Positions 22,900 through 35,900 of a stretch of DNA of 64,000 nt are shown piece by piece. The notes under the pieces are model-generated. The model was not told where the DNA came from, did no database searches, and saw only the letters and a program-made list of their open reading frames with translations. Position numbers and translations under genes: made by a program. The stretch lies in the NCBI GenBank assembly GCA_035610365.1, contig CM069435.1, positions 84,787,389 through 84,851,388 on the forward strand, in the 5' to 3' direction. Every line of letters starts with the position of its first letter. Position 1 is the stretch's first letter. The DNA is from Aquatica leii (taxonomy: Eukaryota > Arthropoda > Insecta > Coleoptera > Lampyridae).

Positions 22900-25800
22900 T
22901 TAAAAGTGGAGATCCAACAATTTGAAAATTCGGTCAAGGATCTGTCCAATATTTTCGAAGCTTTCAAGGTCCGTCTTGATCAATATGATCATGAAAAAAA
23001 AAAGAAACCGATAAAAAAATAAAAATCTTAACTGCTGAAAATGCAACTTTAAAAAAAGAAACTCAAGATCTAAAATGTTAATTGTCTAACCTCCAGAGCT
23101 ACACTCGTAGTGAAAACGTTATTATAACAGGGATCCCAGAGACCCCTAATAAATCAGTTTCTGAAATTTTCAACTGTATTTCGGCAGCCATCAAAAATAA
23201 GTAATAACTTCAAATAGTCTAAGTACAGCTTACAGGCTACTAACTAAAGTTCATGGTGGAATAAAACCAATAGTTGATATTTTCTGTAGACGTCAAGATA
23301 AGGAGGTCTGGTTGTCAGACTTTAAAAAGATCTCTAGGCTTGAAAAAATAATCCTAGTATTTCAACACATTTAATAAATGTTAACTTACCGAAAAGCCGT
23401 GATCTTGCTAATGATTCACCTAGCTCCCGATGTTTCATGTTATTATTAAAAAATCAAGAAAACTTGCTCAGGATAAGGGCTACAAGTACGTATGGGCTCG
23501 TAATGGCAAAATATTTGTAAAAAAGACTGACCGCTCTATACAGATTAAGTGTGATAGTGACCTTCATAAACTGTAAACTCTTTTTTATTACTTATTCAAT
23601 TTTATTGTTTAATCAATGGAATATTTTTAAGTTAAATGGTAATAGGTAAATTTTTATAGCAGTTAAACCTAACCCTTGGTTTAACTGATATAAAAATTTT
23701 TAACCCAATTTCTAATAAATCCCTAATATTTCAAAATACCAAAAAAGTTCATAATTTTTTTAGCTTTAATTCTTTAAAAGTTCTTAATTTTAATATTAGA
23801 AGTATTAGAAAAAAAATTAATGAGTTTTGTTTATTTTTATATCAGCTTAAGGTTGATTTTGATATTATTGTTCTCACAGAGCATTGAGTTATTATAAAAG
23901 GAGATAGCATAAAGCATCTAGTTTCTATGTACAAAGTGGAACCACTAGGCGTGGCTTAGTCTACTATCAAGATGGATACTTTGCCAGACCCGGATTACAT
24001 AAAAATTCAAGTTTTAACATTAATCGCACATTGTAAATTTTTCATCAGTTTATGTGTTAGTCTACAAAATTAAAATCGTTTATCAAATTACTTGAATTTA
24101 TACTTAGAAAAAAACTGTAGCTGACATAATTACAATGTTGCAGATGTATAATCATAATTATAAAGTTCAAATACTGTAATTTATTAAGAAAACTATTTAA
24201 CTGGAGATTTGTGGATCTACGCAATTAAGCAATATGTACTTTGATTTTTTTTATCAACTTTATTAGTCTAAAGTAAAGAAAAACTTTTTTAGATTATATA
24301 GCTAATTTAGTAAAAAAAATTTAAAACTTATTAATAATATGCAACAAATCAAATGGATTATTTTAAAAAACTTAATCTAACATTATTTAAATTGATTCTT
24401 AATAACCAAATTTAAAAAGAAGTAAATTGGGGTATTAATGTATAAATTTCTTTAATACTGGTCTGCTTATATTGCGTACATACCTGTGAAATGTAATTCC
24501 CAATAATACTTTCTTATTTATACCTTTTCCACTATTACAGCTGCATAAAACACACAAAACCATCATGTTTTAAATGTTTATAATTAAAAACTAAAAAAAC
24601 ATATAAACAAACACAAAAAAATACTATAAACGTTGAAAAAAGGCAACTACTAACATTTGACGTTAGAATGACATAAGTCTATCATCAATATGGCGGTAGT
24701 GGTGTCGTTTTAGAATAGAAAACACGGCCTCCCTATATTATAACTCAATGTCACAGAGTCTTGGTTACGTCATAATGATGATGGATTTGAACTTCCAAAT
24801 TTTGAGAAAATTGTTAAACCTAATAAAGCTGATGGAATTGTACTGTACATAAAATCGGGTATAAATTATAAAATTTTTGATTTGGATTTTAAAAATATGA
24901 ATTCATTAAGTTTGGTTATAAATATTTGTGAATCAGAGTTCTATTACACTGCAGTGTATAAGTCCCCGAATGACACTAATGTCATTGACTTTCTTGATAG
25001 CATGGAGGTTTTTCTCCGGGAGGTTAGGTACGAAAATCATGTAGTACTTGGGGATATTAACATTGACATTCTGGAGGAGAACTTGACTTCTATATATATA
25101 TATGTTTTAAAAGTGTACACTTTGCCCTCGAAACTGTCATTCTGACATGGTCTACTACTGACCATGATCTAGCTATGGGATAAATTATTTGTTACCAAAT
25201 GAAACCCATGCCAATGAGGTCACTGATAACACTATTTTGAATAAAAATAATATAATTAAAAAATTTAATGAACAATGTTTTAAGATGAAAATTTGAAGTG
25301 AATCATGGGCATTGGTTCTGGAAGAGACGGATGCAGAGTTAGCTTTTGATCTGTTTTATACTAAATTATTAGATACATTTAATAATACTTGTGATCTAAA
25401 TAAACCAAAGGGGGGTCATATATTTAGTAAAATTAAACCGTGGATAACTTCTGGCATTGTCACATCAATTCGTGTAAGGGAAAAATTAGCAAATAAAGTA
25501 CGTAATCAGCCGTTTCACACAATTTTAGAAGTAACATTTAAAAAATACAGAAACATTTGAAAACATCACTCCGTATAGCTAAAGAAATTTATTATTGTAA
25601 TAAAATTATTCAATGTGGTAATAATCTATGCAAATTGTGGCAGAAAATTAATGAGGTGACTGAGGTGCCTCAACTGCAAGACCCACTATCTCAAAGATTG
25701 TCACTGCTGATAATCGTTTTTTTATTGCAACCCAGCTACCTGAAATGGCCCTTAAGTTCAATAAACATTTTGTTTGTGTAGGGGAGCGTATAGCAAATAA

Positions 25801-27625
25801 AATTATATCATGACAAGTAAATAATAGTCTTGATTTTTCTGAATATTGCAGCCACCATAATAATTACTCAAATTCTTTTTTCTTTAGGCTAGTATGTGAA
25901 AATGAAATAATAAAAATAATAACAAATAACAAATTTTAAAAAAATTCAGCTCCTGGAATGGATGGGCTGTCCTCCAAACTGTTGGTTTCTAATTCGGATG
26001 CTTTATCTGCCCCCCTGTCGCATATAATAAATCTCTGTTTTCAACAGGGATATTTTCCTCAGAAATTAAAAAAAGCAACAGTAATCCCACTTCACAAAGC
26101 AAATGACAAGTCAATTCTAGCTAATTATCGTGTGTAATAACACTGTGTTAAAACCAGATTGATTGATTTTTTAAATCGTTTTAAAGTTATTTCTGAGAAT
26201 CAGTTTGGATTCCGAAATGATAAAAATACAACAGATGCAATTTTTAATGTAACTCGATCAATTATGGATTGTTTAGATGATGGAACAAAATGTCTCGGAG
26301 TTTTCTTAGATTTGGAAAAAGCTTTTGACACAGTTGACCACAGTTTGCTATTGCAAAAAATGGAGAGTGTTGGAATAAGAGAAATTGCAAACAAATGTTT
26401 TGAGTTCTACTTGAATCAAAGGATTCAAGTGGTACGAATCGGTGAAACCAACAGTGATGCCATGGTTGTGAAAACGGGAGTGCCACAAGGATCAGTTCTT
26501 GGACCTGCTTTATTTTTAATATATATTATTAACTTGTTAAATTTGAGCATTACAAATTGTACGTTATATCCTTTTGCTGACGACACTGTAGCTTACTTTT
26601 TCTGGTTCGTCTTGAAATAAAGTTTTTGATAATGCATCAGCGGGAATAAAAAGTAGGAAAACCTGGCTTGATTTAAATTTACTTAGTCTTAATGTGGGAA
26701 AAACTGTGGCACTTCCAACCAGCAGGAACTTTCCGTTTTTTAATTCACAGAACGCATTGCTCTGAACAGCTGTGCTATTGTCGTCCAGTCCGCTTGGTTG
26801 ATAGCGTTAAGTACTTGGGCATAATGGTGGATCGTCACCTGCGATGGGACTATCATATCTCGTACTGTGCTGCAGACTCAGACAGACAATATACAAGTTT
26901 GTGTAACTGAGATCTGTACTGTCTGCAGAGCAGGTGAGAATGTGAGAATGGTTTTCCTGGCGCTGGTCAAGTCCATCGTTGAGTATGGGATTGTGGGTGT
27001 GGACAGACGGTACTAGAGCCGCTAATAAAAGAATAATAAAAATCAGTCTAAAAAACCACTTGATTATCCCACGGTTCATCTATTCACTAAATTCAATATT
27101 CAAAATTTGTTTAAATTAAATTCACTAAAATTCATTCATAAATACTAGTCTGACTTTCCTTTGGCACCGACCTACAATCACGCAACTCGCAGACAACAAC
27201 GTATGTCTCTGTACGAACCCCGCAGCCGCACCGTTTTGGCTAAGAGGCATGTGGCACGCTCCGCTTCAAAACTGTACAATCGATTTCCTGAGGAGATCTC
27301 TTTGTCTCAGGGATATAACCGTTTTTGCAGTGCAATAGAACGTCTGATTTTGAACTCGTTAATTTAAATAAAATTTAAAAATTAAAACTAAACTAAAAAA
27401 AATTAAGTAAACATTTCCTCGTTAATTTAAATAACATTTAAAATGAAAATGAAACTAAAAAAAGTAAAAATTTATTTTGTTTCTTTGTTAAAAAAAATAA
27501 GACTCTTGATCACACACACAGGCACCGTCTCTGTGGCCAGTAATTTTTGTAAATTTTCTGTTAATCTTATCAAATTTGTTAATGGTATGTTTTGAAGGAA
27601 TAAAGCTATTTTGATTTGATTTGAT
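22900..27625 (+). mobile_element. Non-LTR retrotransposon (Jockey/CR1-like), broken, with nested insertion
   Basis: ORF1-like part (about 23040-23570): a short coiled-coil region, then SYTRSENVIITGIPETP and FCRRQDKEVWLSDFK, as in ORF1/FP25K-like proteins. ORF2: the endonuclease begins VLNFNIRSIRKKINEF and runs to IVLTE (about 23878), is interrupted by an 869-bp transposon, and resumes SWLRHNDDGFELPNF, then YTAVYKSPNDTN (24955-24990) and LGDINIDILEEN (25049-25082). RT (26159-26620): ENQFGFRNDKNTTDA, GVFLDLEKAFDTVDH, TGVPQGSVLGPALFLIYI and FADDT. The C-terminus (27161-27367) is RQQRMSLYEPRSRT..KLYNRFPEEI. The 3' end carries AATAAAG and a (TTGAT)n tail near 27600-27625. Stops and frameshifts in every domain show it is inactive. 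Confidence 0.9.
23882..24750. mobile_element. 869-bp non-autonomous DNA transposon with 8-bp target duplication
   Basis: TCACAGAG stands at 23874-23881 and again at 24751-24758. Between them the element starts CATTGAGTTATTATAAAAGG and its other end, complemented, starts CATTGAGTTATAATATAGGG. Removing the insert and one TCACAGAG restores the LINE endonuclease reading IVLTE-SWLRH without a break, which fixes both borders. No transposase is encoded. An 8-bp duplication fits hAT, P-type or Merlin-type transposition; the superfamily is undecided. Confidence 0.85.
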
Positions 27626-28104
27626 ATTCAATCGCTATAACAAATGCTATAAGTAATTGATTTTAATTCGAATATAAATATTGCTCGATCAAACCTCTTC
27701 GTCTACTATGCAGTCGCAAACTAAGTCGACAATGATAATAATTAATCACAAAAAAGTAAAATATGAGCACAAAACTTACCAAACCGACAATTCTTCGTCA
27801 ATAATAGTAACTTCTACTAATCCCTTTTATCAGATTTAAAACGAAATTATGCAAGGTATATAAGCTCATGTACGACGGTTAATGTTAATTTGCCTTTGGC
27901 TATGATGAGTTCAAATGATAGAAAAAGGTAACAGATCAATTAAACTAATAAATATAAATGCGGGAAAGTATACGCTATACTAAGTAATGCGCATAAAATA
28001 ATTTAACGAAGTAATACGATACTGATACAGGTGTCTTCTCTCATCTCCTCTGATTACATAAAACGAGGCGCACTCCATAGATTACCTATTCCAAAAATCG
28101 CAAG
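27626..28104. other. Intronic sequence, nothing recognised
   Basis: No gene, RNA or clear repeat boundary is seen between the LINE tail and the next LINE fragment. Confidence 0.4.
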
Positions 28105-28560
28105 ACAGGGTTTTATATAGGATGATTTTAGACTTTCTTAACATAGTGCGTGACTTTATTTGTATTCTGAGTCTACAGAATCATTTGTTTGCTAATAAGA
28201 TTTTTTTTTTGACTTCTTTTTCGTTCTTCCTTTCTTTGTTTACTTGTGACCCTAAATATTGAAGTCTATCACTACTTCGATGTTATGGTCTCTTACAGTT
28301 CTATTTTGTTCTTGTCAGTTTTGTTATTGCTGTTGCCTGCACGTGTTATTATCATAATCTTTGTTTTAAATTCGTTTATTTCAAGTTCTATCTTGTTTGC
28401 CGTTATTTGTAGTCTGATAAATCTTCGTTGTTCGCTTAGGTTATTCGACTTATTATATCAATATCATTGGTATACGGCAATATTTGTGTTGATTTGTTGT
28501 CTCTATCTTTAAATCTAGTATGGTTTGTTCCAGAGCGATGTTAAATAGAAAGTTATTAAT
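28105..28560 (-). mobile_element. LINE reverse transcriptase fragment, antisense
   Basis: 28105-28255 repeats 22350-22495 (ACAGGGTTTTATATAGGATG, then CATTTGTTTGCTAATAA and TTACTTGTGA). It then continues into sequence that reads as the complement of the LINE RT stretch around the catalytic loop, TATCAATATCATTGGTATAC being the complement of a diverged ADD(I) region. Decayed and short; RTE-like by its arrangement but the clade is not certain. Confidence 0.45.
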
Positions 28561-30089
28561 ATTATGATTATTTTTATCTTCGCGTTTCATAACTATACAG
28601 ATGTATCGTCAGCAGCGCAAGGTTTGTATGCTCCATGCCACAATAATTTTAATACATTTAGTCCAGCATTTGTAAAAAAAGTGACTAAACATCTCTCGAA
28701 TGTATGGCCGATGTATGACTGAATATTTTCTAATTTTAAAACCTTGGAAAACTTAAAGGTCATTGTGCATTTTAAGCTTGAAATACAATAAGATGTTATC
28801 TTCATTAACAGATAAGTGTCACCAGGAGCTAAAAATTGTGCAATTCTACCTTTGTAAATTATTTAATTTTTTCTTTAGAAAAAAGCTAACGTAAAAATAC
28901 CTTTACCCAGGTTTATATTCAACAGTCTTAAGCATAGAATATTCCGACCGACCGATCGAAGTTGCCGGATAATTTAATTTTGAACTCCGGAGACAAAATA
29001 AGCCAAAACTGGTTTTTCGTTAATGAGGACGGTCTATAAATTCAGTTTTTTTTGAAAAATTTTGGTCTAAAGCAAAAGCCATCTCTTTTTTATGCATTTT
29101 AAACAATAGTGAAATTATGTAGAAAATACGCTAGACTAAAACATTCAGATTCAGATAAAACAACTAGAGTCTAATTCGCCCATTACGTAACTACTCTAAC
29201 GAACGAATATTGACGTTTGCGATGTTGGCAGCACAAAAAAACAAATTACCAAACCGATCTCTGAAGAACAAGTAAATTTCGAGATTTTGGTTTACACTAT
29301 GACTTACCATCATAGTGAAATCGATTTATTCATAATCGATGCATCATTATCATTCGGACACATTCTTTTTTCACTGTCACGAGTTCCAAAACCTGCACAT
29401 TTTTTTCTTATATTATTACCACACGCAGTTTAACTATAATTAATATATTTGGTTCTTGGATACATTATAAAATTTTTAATTTTAATATATTAAGAAATAG
29501 AGAAGATATACTCTAGAATATCAGAGATAATAAAAACCGAAAAAAGCGACAACTAAAAACTTCAATATTAGAATCCAAAACAGGATAGAGTGGTCTTTGA
29601 TGTGAATACTGCAAAGCGTATAGACATATAAAACTGATGACTGTCAAAAATTAGCCGGCAAGTCAAGAGAGCTTACTGCATCGACCACAGCCGTACCAAC
29701 CTCAAAGAAAAGTTCATACACGTTAAAGAGTGAATAATCTTTGTCAAGTATTTTCCGTTTTGGATGCAGCACTCCCGGATAAGACACGATCATCAAAAAA
29801 CGCGAATCCGCATCGGCAGCTCCCGTAAGACTTGTGTCAAAGAAACATTGTAAAATACACGTCGCTTAAACTAATAACAAAGCTGACTAATATTCGTTTT
29901 CGCGCAGCGATGATTTATTGCACACATTTTCAGATAACATCAGCTTAAGATATGTGAGAGCAACAAAAACAGAACCGCGTTTATGTGTCCATTTGAAACT
30001 TTTCGGTACCGCGTCAAACAGCTTGGATTGCGTAACGCGTCAGCTATTTTCTAAAAAATTGATTGTTTAACTTTGTTGAGGTCATAGTC
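28561..30089. other. Intronic sequence with one copy of a 70-bp direct repeat
   Basis: 29178-29245 (CCATTACGTAACTAC, then AACGAATATTGACG, GATGTTGGCAGC) recurs at 32084-32150. No coding region is supported; the minus-strand frame at 28593-28805 has no recognisable content. Confidence 0.4.
29178..29245 (+). repeat. Direct repeat, left copy
   Basis: About 68 bp nearly identical to 32084-32150. The two copies bracket a decayed gypsy integrase, so they might be LTR fragments; their ends could not be shown to be LTR termini. Confidence 0.6.
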
Positions 30090-30640
30090 TTATTCTTCTT
30101 CTTCAACCTGTATCCGTCCACTCTTGAACGTAGGTCTCTCCCAGTCTCTTGCACTAATCTCTATCTTGTGCAGTGTTGACCTATCTTTTACCCACTACCC
30201 ATCTCTTCGAGGGCGTCCCACATTTCTTTTTGTTTGTCTTGGTTTCCATTCTGTGATGTTGCGTGTCTATCTATTTTCAGTTTGTCTAGCCACGTGTCTA
30301 GCCCACGCCCATTTCATGTTTGCTACTTCGTCTATTACCTCTCTGATATTTGTTCTTTTTCGTATTGCTTCACATCTAACACCATCCTTAATGACATAAC
30401 AAGCATGCTTCTTTCTATGGTTCTATGTGATGTTCTAAGTTTACTGGCAAATGTTCTGGTCAAGCTTCAAGTTTCAAGTCCGTAAGTATTGACTGGTAGA
30501 ATACATGTATTATTTGCTTTAGTTCTTAAATTTATAAGGATTTCTTGGTTCTTAAGTATATGTCCTAATTTGCCGAAAACTGCCCAGGCAAGTCTAATTC
30601 GTCTAGTAATTTTTGCATGGACTTGGTATTTTCGTCTTGC
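30090..30640 (-). mobile_element. RTE-like LINE C-terminal fragment, antisense
   Basis: The + strand carries the complement of the cysteine/tryptophan-rich end of RTE-like LINE proteins: TCTTCTTCTTCAACC, GTAGGTCTCTCCCAGTC, TTCGAGGGCGTCCCAC, GTCTAGCCCACGCCCATTTC, and the complement of a MERSMLGI-like block near 30400-30425. These segments keep their usual order. The overlapping + strand open frames at 30124-30485 are shadows. Confidence 0.6.
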
Positions 30641-31039
30641 TGTAGTTCGTTTTTAAACTATGTTTGTTCAAGCAGCAAAAGAGGTCATAGGAATATGCTT
30701 ATACTACTTTATAGACAATATTACAGCTTGATTACAGAAAAAAATTTTGCTAGGTTCAAGCAATTATATCTTAAATTAAAGAGAGGTAAGCGTACATTTG
30801 TTTCAGACCAGATCCAAAATTTGAGCCTATTGATTTATCACTAAAGCCGAAATCCAAAACCGAAAAAATTGACGCAACGCTAATGTTGTTTCTCCAGACG
30901 TGTTCGTGGTATAACTGAGCTGTCTATGGATCTGGAAAAATACGTTTTTTAGAATTAAAAAGTGCATTCGTTTCACTTAGTATCCTGCAACAAAGCAATA
31001 ATACTCAAACTTTTGCTTACTATTTAGAACCAATCCCAT

Positions 31040-31560
31040 AATCATAAACCCCCTAGATTAGTCCAGACCACAATATACAATCATCCAATTAAGATACTGG
31101 GCATAGAAATGTATGAACCTCTGTCAGAAACCACTACTGAAAACAAATGGATCCTAATAGTAGAAGATACCTTAAGATGCCGTAAAATCTGCGACGTTAT
31201 AAGAGCGCGCTAAGGCATTGATAAACAAAGTTAACGTTTCCCGAGTTAATAAACTATCGACAACGGGGTATAATTTGTTTGCGCATAATGCAGAAGATTT
31301 GTAACTGCCTTGGAGGTAAACAAAACTCAATTCTACTATATCATCTAGTTACAAATCTAGTAGAACGGAAAAACAGATATCGGGGTGTCATGAAAACAAA
31401 GATAAGTAAAAGCCCACGAATGACTACATCGTACCTACATTTCGTATGAATTTGCAAACTGTGCACGAAGTTCAATGCGACCATCCCACAAATCGCCGTC
31501 GACCAATATACAGAAAAGTAGCCGTAAAAAAATTGAAAATTTGACAAGGTAGAAAAGTCG
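31040..31560 (+). pseudogene. Gypsy integrase core fragment (second gypsy family), decayed
   Basis: Across two frames the + strand reads ILGIEMYEPLSETTTENKWI, then a DNGV-QFV-like block near 31262-31285, IMQKICNCLGGKQNSILLYH (about 31288-31350) and NLVERKNR (about 31355-31378). These are the DDE integrase D..D..E surroundings of a widespread insect gypsy lineage distinct from the 57-kb family. Stops and frame changes are frequent. It may belong to an element bounded by the direct repeats at 29178 and 32084. Confidence 0.65.
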
Positions 31561-32083
31561 ACATGCCCATTTCTACTAAAATACTTTGAACGTTCTGGTA
31601 AACCATAACTTTCTTATTTTAGTAAAAACCTTTATATATTATTGCACATTTGAATCCTACGCAATGTTATGAACAACCTTCATGTATAATGTCTTCTACC
31701 GAACTCTAACCATTAATAGTAATTTACGTAACAAGTGTCGAAAGTGCATCATAGCGTAGAGCGTTGCATATAAGTAAGTTATGCTATGAAAATTTCGACG
31801 GGTGTAGCGTACAAATTTTTTGTGTTGCCCTTTGTAAGATTATATATGTTTTTTGAAAAAATAAAAAAAAGACCAGAAATATAATGTTGGTACTACATTT
31901 ATTACTAAATCTGTCAAGTTTAACATTAACTTTAACATCGTTCTTTTCAATTTTAACTAAATTTTAAGATTTTTTAAATAATTTTTCCACCTGTCGCATA
32001 CTCATTCTAATATAATAATTGACTTTAAACATTTAGTTTTATGTTGATTTCTGGTTTTCAGTTTTCCACACTAGAGGTATTTC

Positions 32084-32150
32084 GTCCATTACGTAACTAC
32101 ACTAACAAACGAATATTGGCGTTTACGATGTTGGTAGCGCAAAAACTTCT
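32084..32150 (+). repeat. Direct repeat, right copy
   Basis: CCATTACGTAACTACACTAA, then GAATATTGGCGTTTACG and GATGTTGGTAGCGCAAAAAC, matching 29178-29245 with few changes. Confidence 0.6.
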
Positions 32151-33895
32151 ATTAATGAACAATTTTGTATAGCAACCAATGAAATCGTTAACAACCACTG
32201 ATTCAACGATATTGCGCGACTACTAAATATAACAGGTTAAGTTCGTAGATTTTAGTTTTCTTATAATTGCACACGTTTTACTAATGTACGATCAACGGAA
32301 AAACTTGAAACCTATCTCGTTTGTTAATTGGCGACAAATAATCTAGATAATATTGTCTTGATTATTAATCGCTCGCATTAACAGCCTTGTTCACTAAATA
32401 ACTATTATTCATTGATTCAAAAGAGTTCATTAATTATTAACGATCTATTTCTGATACATTATTGTACATTGTAACAAACGATCGACGGAAAAAAAATATT
32501 ACAAGTTTCCAATAAAAATGGCAGTTGCACTCCTTAACATAGTTATCGACACTGTTAATTATTCTGAAAGAAACCCCGAAACCGTCACTAAAAAAATGTG
32601 AAAATATCCATTTTTTAATAGAAACCCACATTTTCTACAGTCAATTTGTGTTCATCAGAAATAACTATTTTCAGATGTTAATATTTGGTTGCACAGAAAC
32701 TGAGATGATTTGGAAATTTTAATTAAACGCTTCAAGTTATGTTGCCTCAAAATGACTCGTTTCCGCAGTGATAAGTAAGAATAAGTAGCAGAAAGTTTAA
32801 AATATGTTAGTTGAAATGGGCATGTCAAGTTACCGATGTTGACAAATTTTTCCTACGACTACGTTTTCGTATATCTCTGTATTGAGTGTTAAGGTCTGGC
32901 TAATAAATTGAATTTGTTTATTGATTCATTAAAACCTATTTTATTTTTTCCAAATTAAATATTCAGCTCATCGTGAAATTGTTACATTTGCTAAGAATGT
33001 TACAACACAAAAATTTTCTTTCTCGCAACTTAAATCTTAAATATTTTTGTTATTTTCAAAAACGAACCTGATACCTCTAACAGTGATAGCATGAGAAAAG
33101 TTTAAAAAAAATTTGATAGTAAATATTTCGGTAAACATTACCAATTCTCGAAAAAAAAATTTAAGCGATTTATTTTAGTTAAGTTAGTTAATTAATTTTA
33201 GTTTAGTTTAGTTAATTTAATCATTGCCGTCAATGTACAATATGTTTCTTAATAAAAATTTCGAATGTAAACTGTTGCTAAAAGGTACTAGCTATATTTA
33301 TAGCCCCGCATCTAATATGGCTTAGTGTTTTCATTACTAAATAATTTTGTCATCAAAAATTTTTATTTCAATACTCAAATTAAAAAGAAACTATGAAAAG
33401 AGTGACATCAAAAGTAATGAATAAAACAAATTGCTTCTAATTTTTTTTATTTGACGTGACGTTTTATAAAAACAAATCATTTGCTTTATATCTAACTTTA
33501 TCGGTGGAATTTTTCTTATATTTACGTCTGTTTTTCAGTATAGTGTTTATTAGACCTAGTGGCATTGTTTCCAGTTTTTTTTGTGTTCGTTTTTTCTTGC
33601 GCATTTTACGTTTTACACTTTTTTAATGTAATTTATTAGCGGTAATAAAACCTACCACACGTACTTTATTTAAAATTTACTTTTAAAATAAATTTTAATT
33701 CATGCGTCGTCATAAATCTAACCTGAATAATTTAACAGTTCTTGTTTAATTTCGTAGGTAACGTCACAAATACTGGTAATTGTAGTCGTAAATAAATAGG
33801 TAATTATTTAAATACAGTGTGTAACGTACAATTAAGCTTGCGTAATTGATTTAAATCGTCGAGTACAACTGCACCAACTTATTGATTTGTTTCAG
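32151..33895. other. End of the 26-kb intron, no gene
   Basis: AT-rich. A simple TTAGTT/TTAGTTTAGTT repeat lies at about 33175-33220. The 3' splice site TTGTTTCAG ends at 33895. Confidence 0.5.
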
Positions 33896-34153
33896 TTTGT
33901 AGCCAATTTCAACGTGGAGTATTCGCAATGTTGGGAGCCGTATCGCCCGATTCATTCGACACGTTGCATTCGTATAGCAATACATTTCAAATGCCATTCG
34001 TAACCCCTTGGTTTCCTGAAAAGGTTCTTGCACCATCGTCCGGATTTCTGGATTATGCCATTTCTATGCGACCAGAGTATCATCAGGCTATTATAGATAC
34101 CGTACGATATTACGGTTGGAGAAGTATAATCTACCTTTACGATTCCAACGATG
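33896..34153 (+). CDS. GluRIA: GluRIA-type receptor, exon B (amino-terminal domain)
   Basis: Acceptor ..GATTTGTTTCAG ends at 33895; donor GTAAGT starts at 34154. The exon enters as A|TT and leaves in phase 1 (G|GA). It encodes about 86 residues beginning CSQFQRGVFAMLGAVSPD and ending GWRSIIYLYDSND, the core Rossmann-like part of the bilobed amino-terminal domain, with the conserved MPFVTPWFPE block in the middle. It joins exon A and exon C in frame with no gap relative to the family, so no exon is missing in the flanking 26-kb and 12-kb introns. Confidence 0.93.
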
Positions 34154-35089
34154 GTAAGTTTACGATGGGTACATTATCGTTCAACTTCTTTTTTATAACC
34201 TAATTGGATTATATACGTTTTTTTTTACATTTTGCTGTACATTCTGTTATATAAATGACACTAATAATTGTTGAGTTATGTTAACGACTATATAGCCGTT
34301 ATTATCGCCTCCTTCGTCGATCTTATGTTACTGAATTTTTTATGTATTTTGAGAAAATGCTTCCAGCCATCATTCGAAATACGTAGTTTTAGTTTACGCC
34401 AAAGTCACAAAAACGTTTTAATCGTGCCCTTTTATATTTATGTGCTTAAAAAATATATTAACACAAACAAATGAAATACGAATAAATTGACGCTCTCTTG
34501 CACTGTAACCGACTATATGAAAGATTATTTTCTAAAATCTAAATAAAATTATTGCCATATACTAAAACTACGATGCACACCAATCCCAAAGATCATAACA
34601 CACAAAACAAATTAAACAAATAAATTACTCAAAATGGCATGAACGCACGAAAAAAAATTATAAAAATATGATCTCCAAGCTCAAAAATGATACCAGTAGA
34701 AGATTGTAGCAAATAAACATAGAAGATTATCAATTATCTGTCCAATCAGTAGACTCTCTTTAAACACTCTAAAGACCCCGAAGAAAAAAGAAAGATAAGA
34801 AACTAGATGAGTAGACAGATTTTTTTATGTAATTTTTTTATTTCTTTGTTCGGTATCCGTAGTTGTCTTATATATTTTACAATTTGTATTTTGCAAAAAT
34901 CTGTCTATTTACAGTTGCTTCTTTTAAAAATTTCCACACAGCACATATCCCCAAAAATTAAAAACACGAAAAAATACCACTACCTAATTCCCATAAAGGT
35001 TATTAATAGTAGAAACTACGATACAACTGTAAAAAAAACAACTAACAGCTACAGATTGAAAAACAAGATTAAAACAATATAGCAAAATA
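34154..35089. other. Intronic sequence, nothing recognised
   Basis: AT-rich, becoming A-rich after 34550. The + strand frames at 34268-34474 and 34807-35082 show no domain. Confidence 0.4.
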
Positions 35090-35900
35090 AAAGAATTAAA
35101 ATACTATAAAAAGAAATAATTCAATGCAGCAAAAGAACACAGAAAAATACCTACAAGCAAAACAACGAGCTTAAACTAAAGTAAAACTACTACTAAAAAA
35201 TGTTAAACAAAAACCATGGAAAGAATTTGGCAAAAAAATTAATAATGAAGTAGAAAATCAAAACGTTAAAACAATTACGAAACAAAAACACGTTCAAACT
35301 TAAAAAAACTGCAAAACGACACGATGAAATATTAAAAACAAAACACAAAGAAGTAGAAAAATATAAATCAGAAATACAAAATCGAAAATAAACATGTTTG
35401 AAAAAAACAAAAAGATAAAGAAGTAGATACAAGATTTTAAAAATCAAATTATTATGTTGGTAGTTGGATTTACTAACTGCGGTTAGTAAACCCAACTACC
35501 AACATATTACGATTGCTATAGCACCAGTTTGTTAAATTTTATACGTGGGCACATTAACCACGAGATGCCATCGCCTACAACATCATAAAATAATATAATA
35601 AAACGAAAAACTATAAATCTGATTTTGATATTAAAACACACCAAAACTAAAAAATTTCAAAACACAAAGAATTAATAAAAACAAAAAAAAAGAAGCGGAA
35701 AAATATAAATCAGAATCACAAAAGCAGAAATAAATATCAGTAAAGTAAAAGTAATAAAAAAAGCATAACAAAAAAGGTAATATGCATATCTGAGAGCAAA
35801 AAAAGCAAAAAAGTATACAAAACTAGGAAAATCTCAACAAAAAATTATAATAGAACGAGAAACTATAAATGTGTTCTAATAAACTAAAAAGCTGGAATAT
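35090..35900 (+). mobile_element. A-rich LINE-like remnant with internal duplication
   Basis: About 35180-35240 reads KQKPWKEFGKKINNEVEN on the + strand, resembling the KxxWxxFGxK block downstream of the endonuclease in several insect LINEs. 35305-35390 and 35660-35745 are similar (GAAGTAGAAAAATATAAATC versus GAAGCGGAAAAATATAAATC), so part is duplicated about 350 bp apart around the hairpin at 35453. Assignment is tentative. Confidence 0.35.
35453..35506. repeat. 25-bp near-perfect hairpin with 4-nt loop
   Basis: TATGTTGGTAGTTGG.. at 35453-35477 pairs with 35482-35506 with one mismatch; loop TGCG. It is followed by moderately GC-rich sequence (ATACGTGGGCACATTAACC, GATGCCATCGCC) unlike its A-rich surroundings, suggesting the end of an inserted element. 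Confidence 0.85.
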
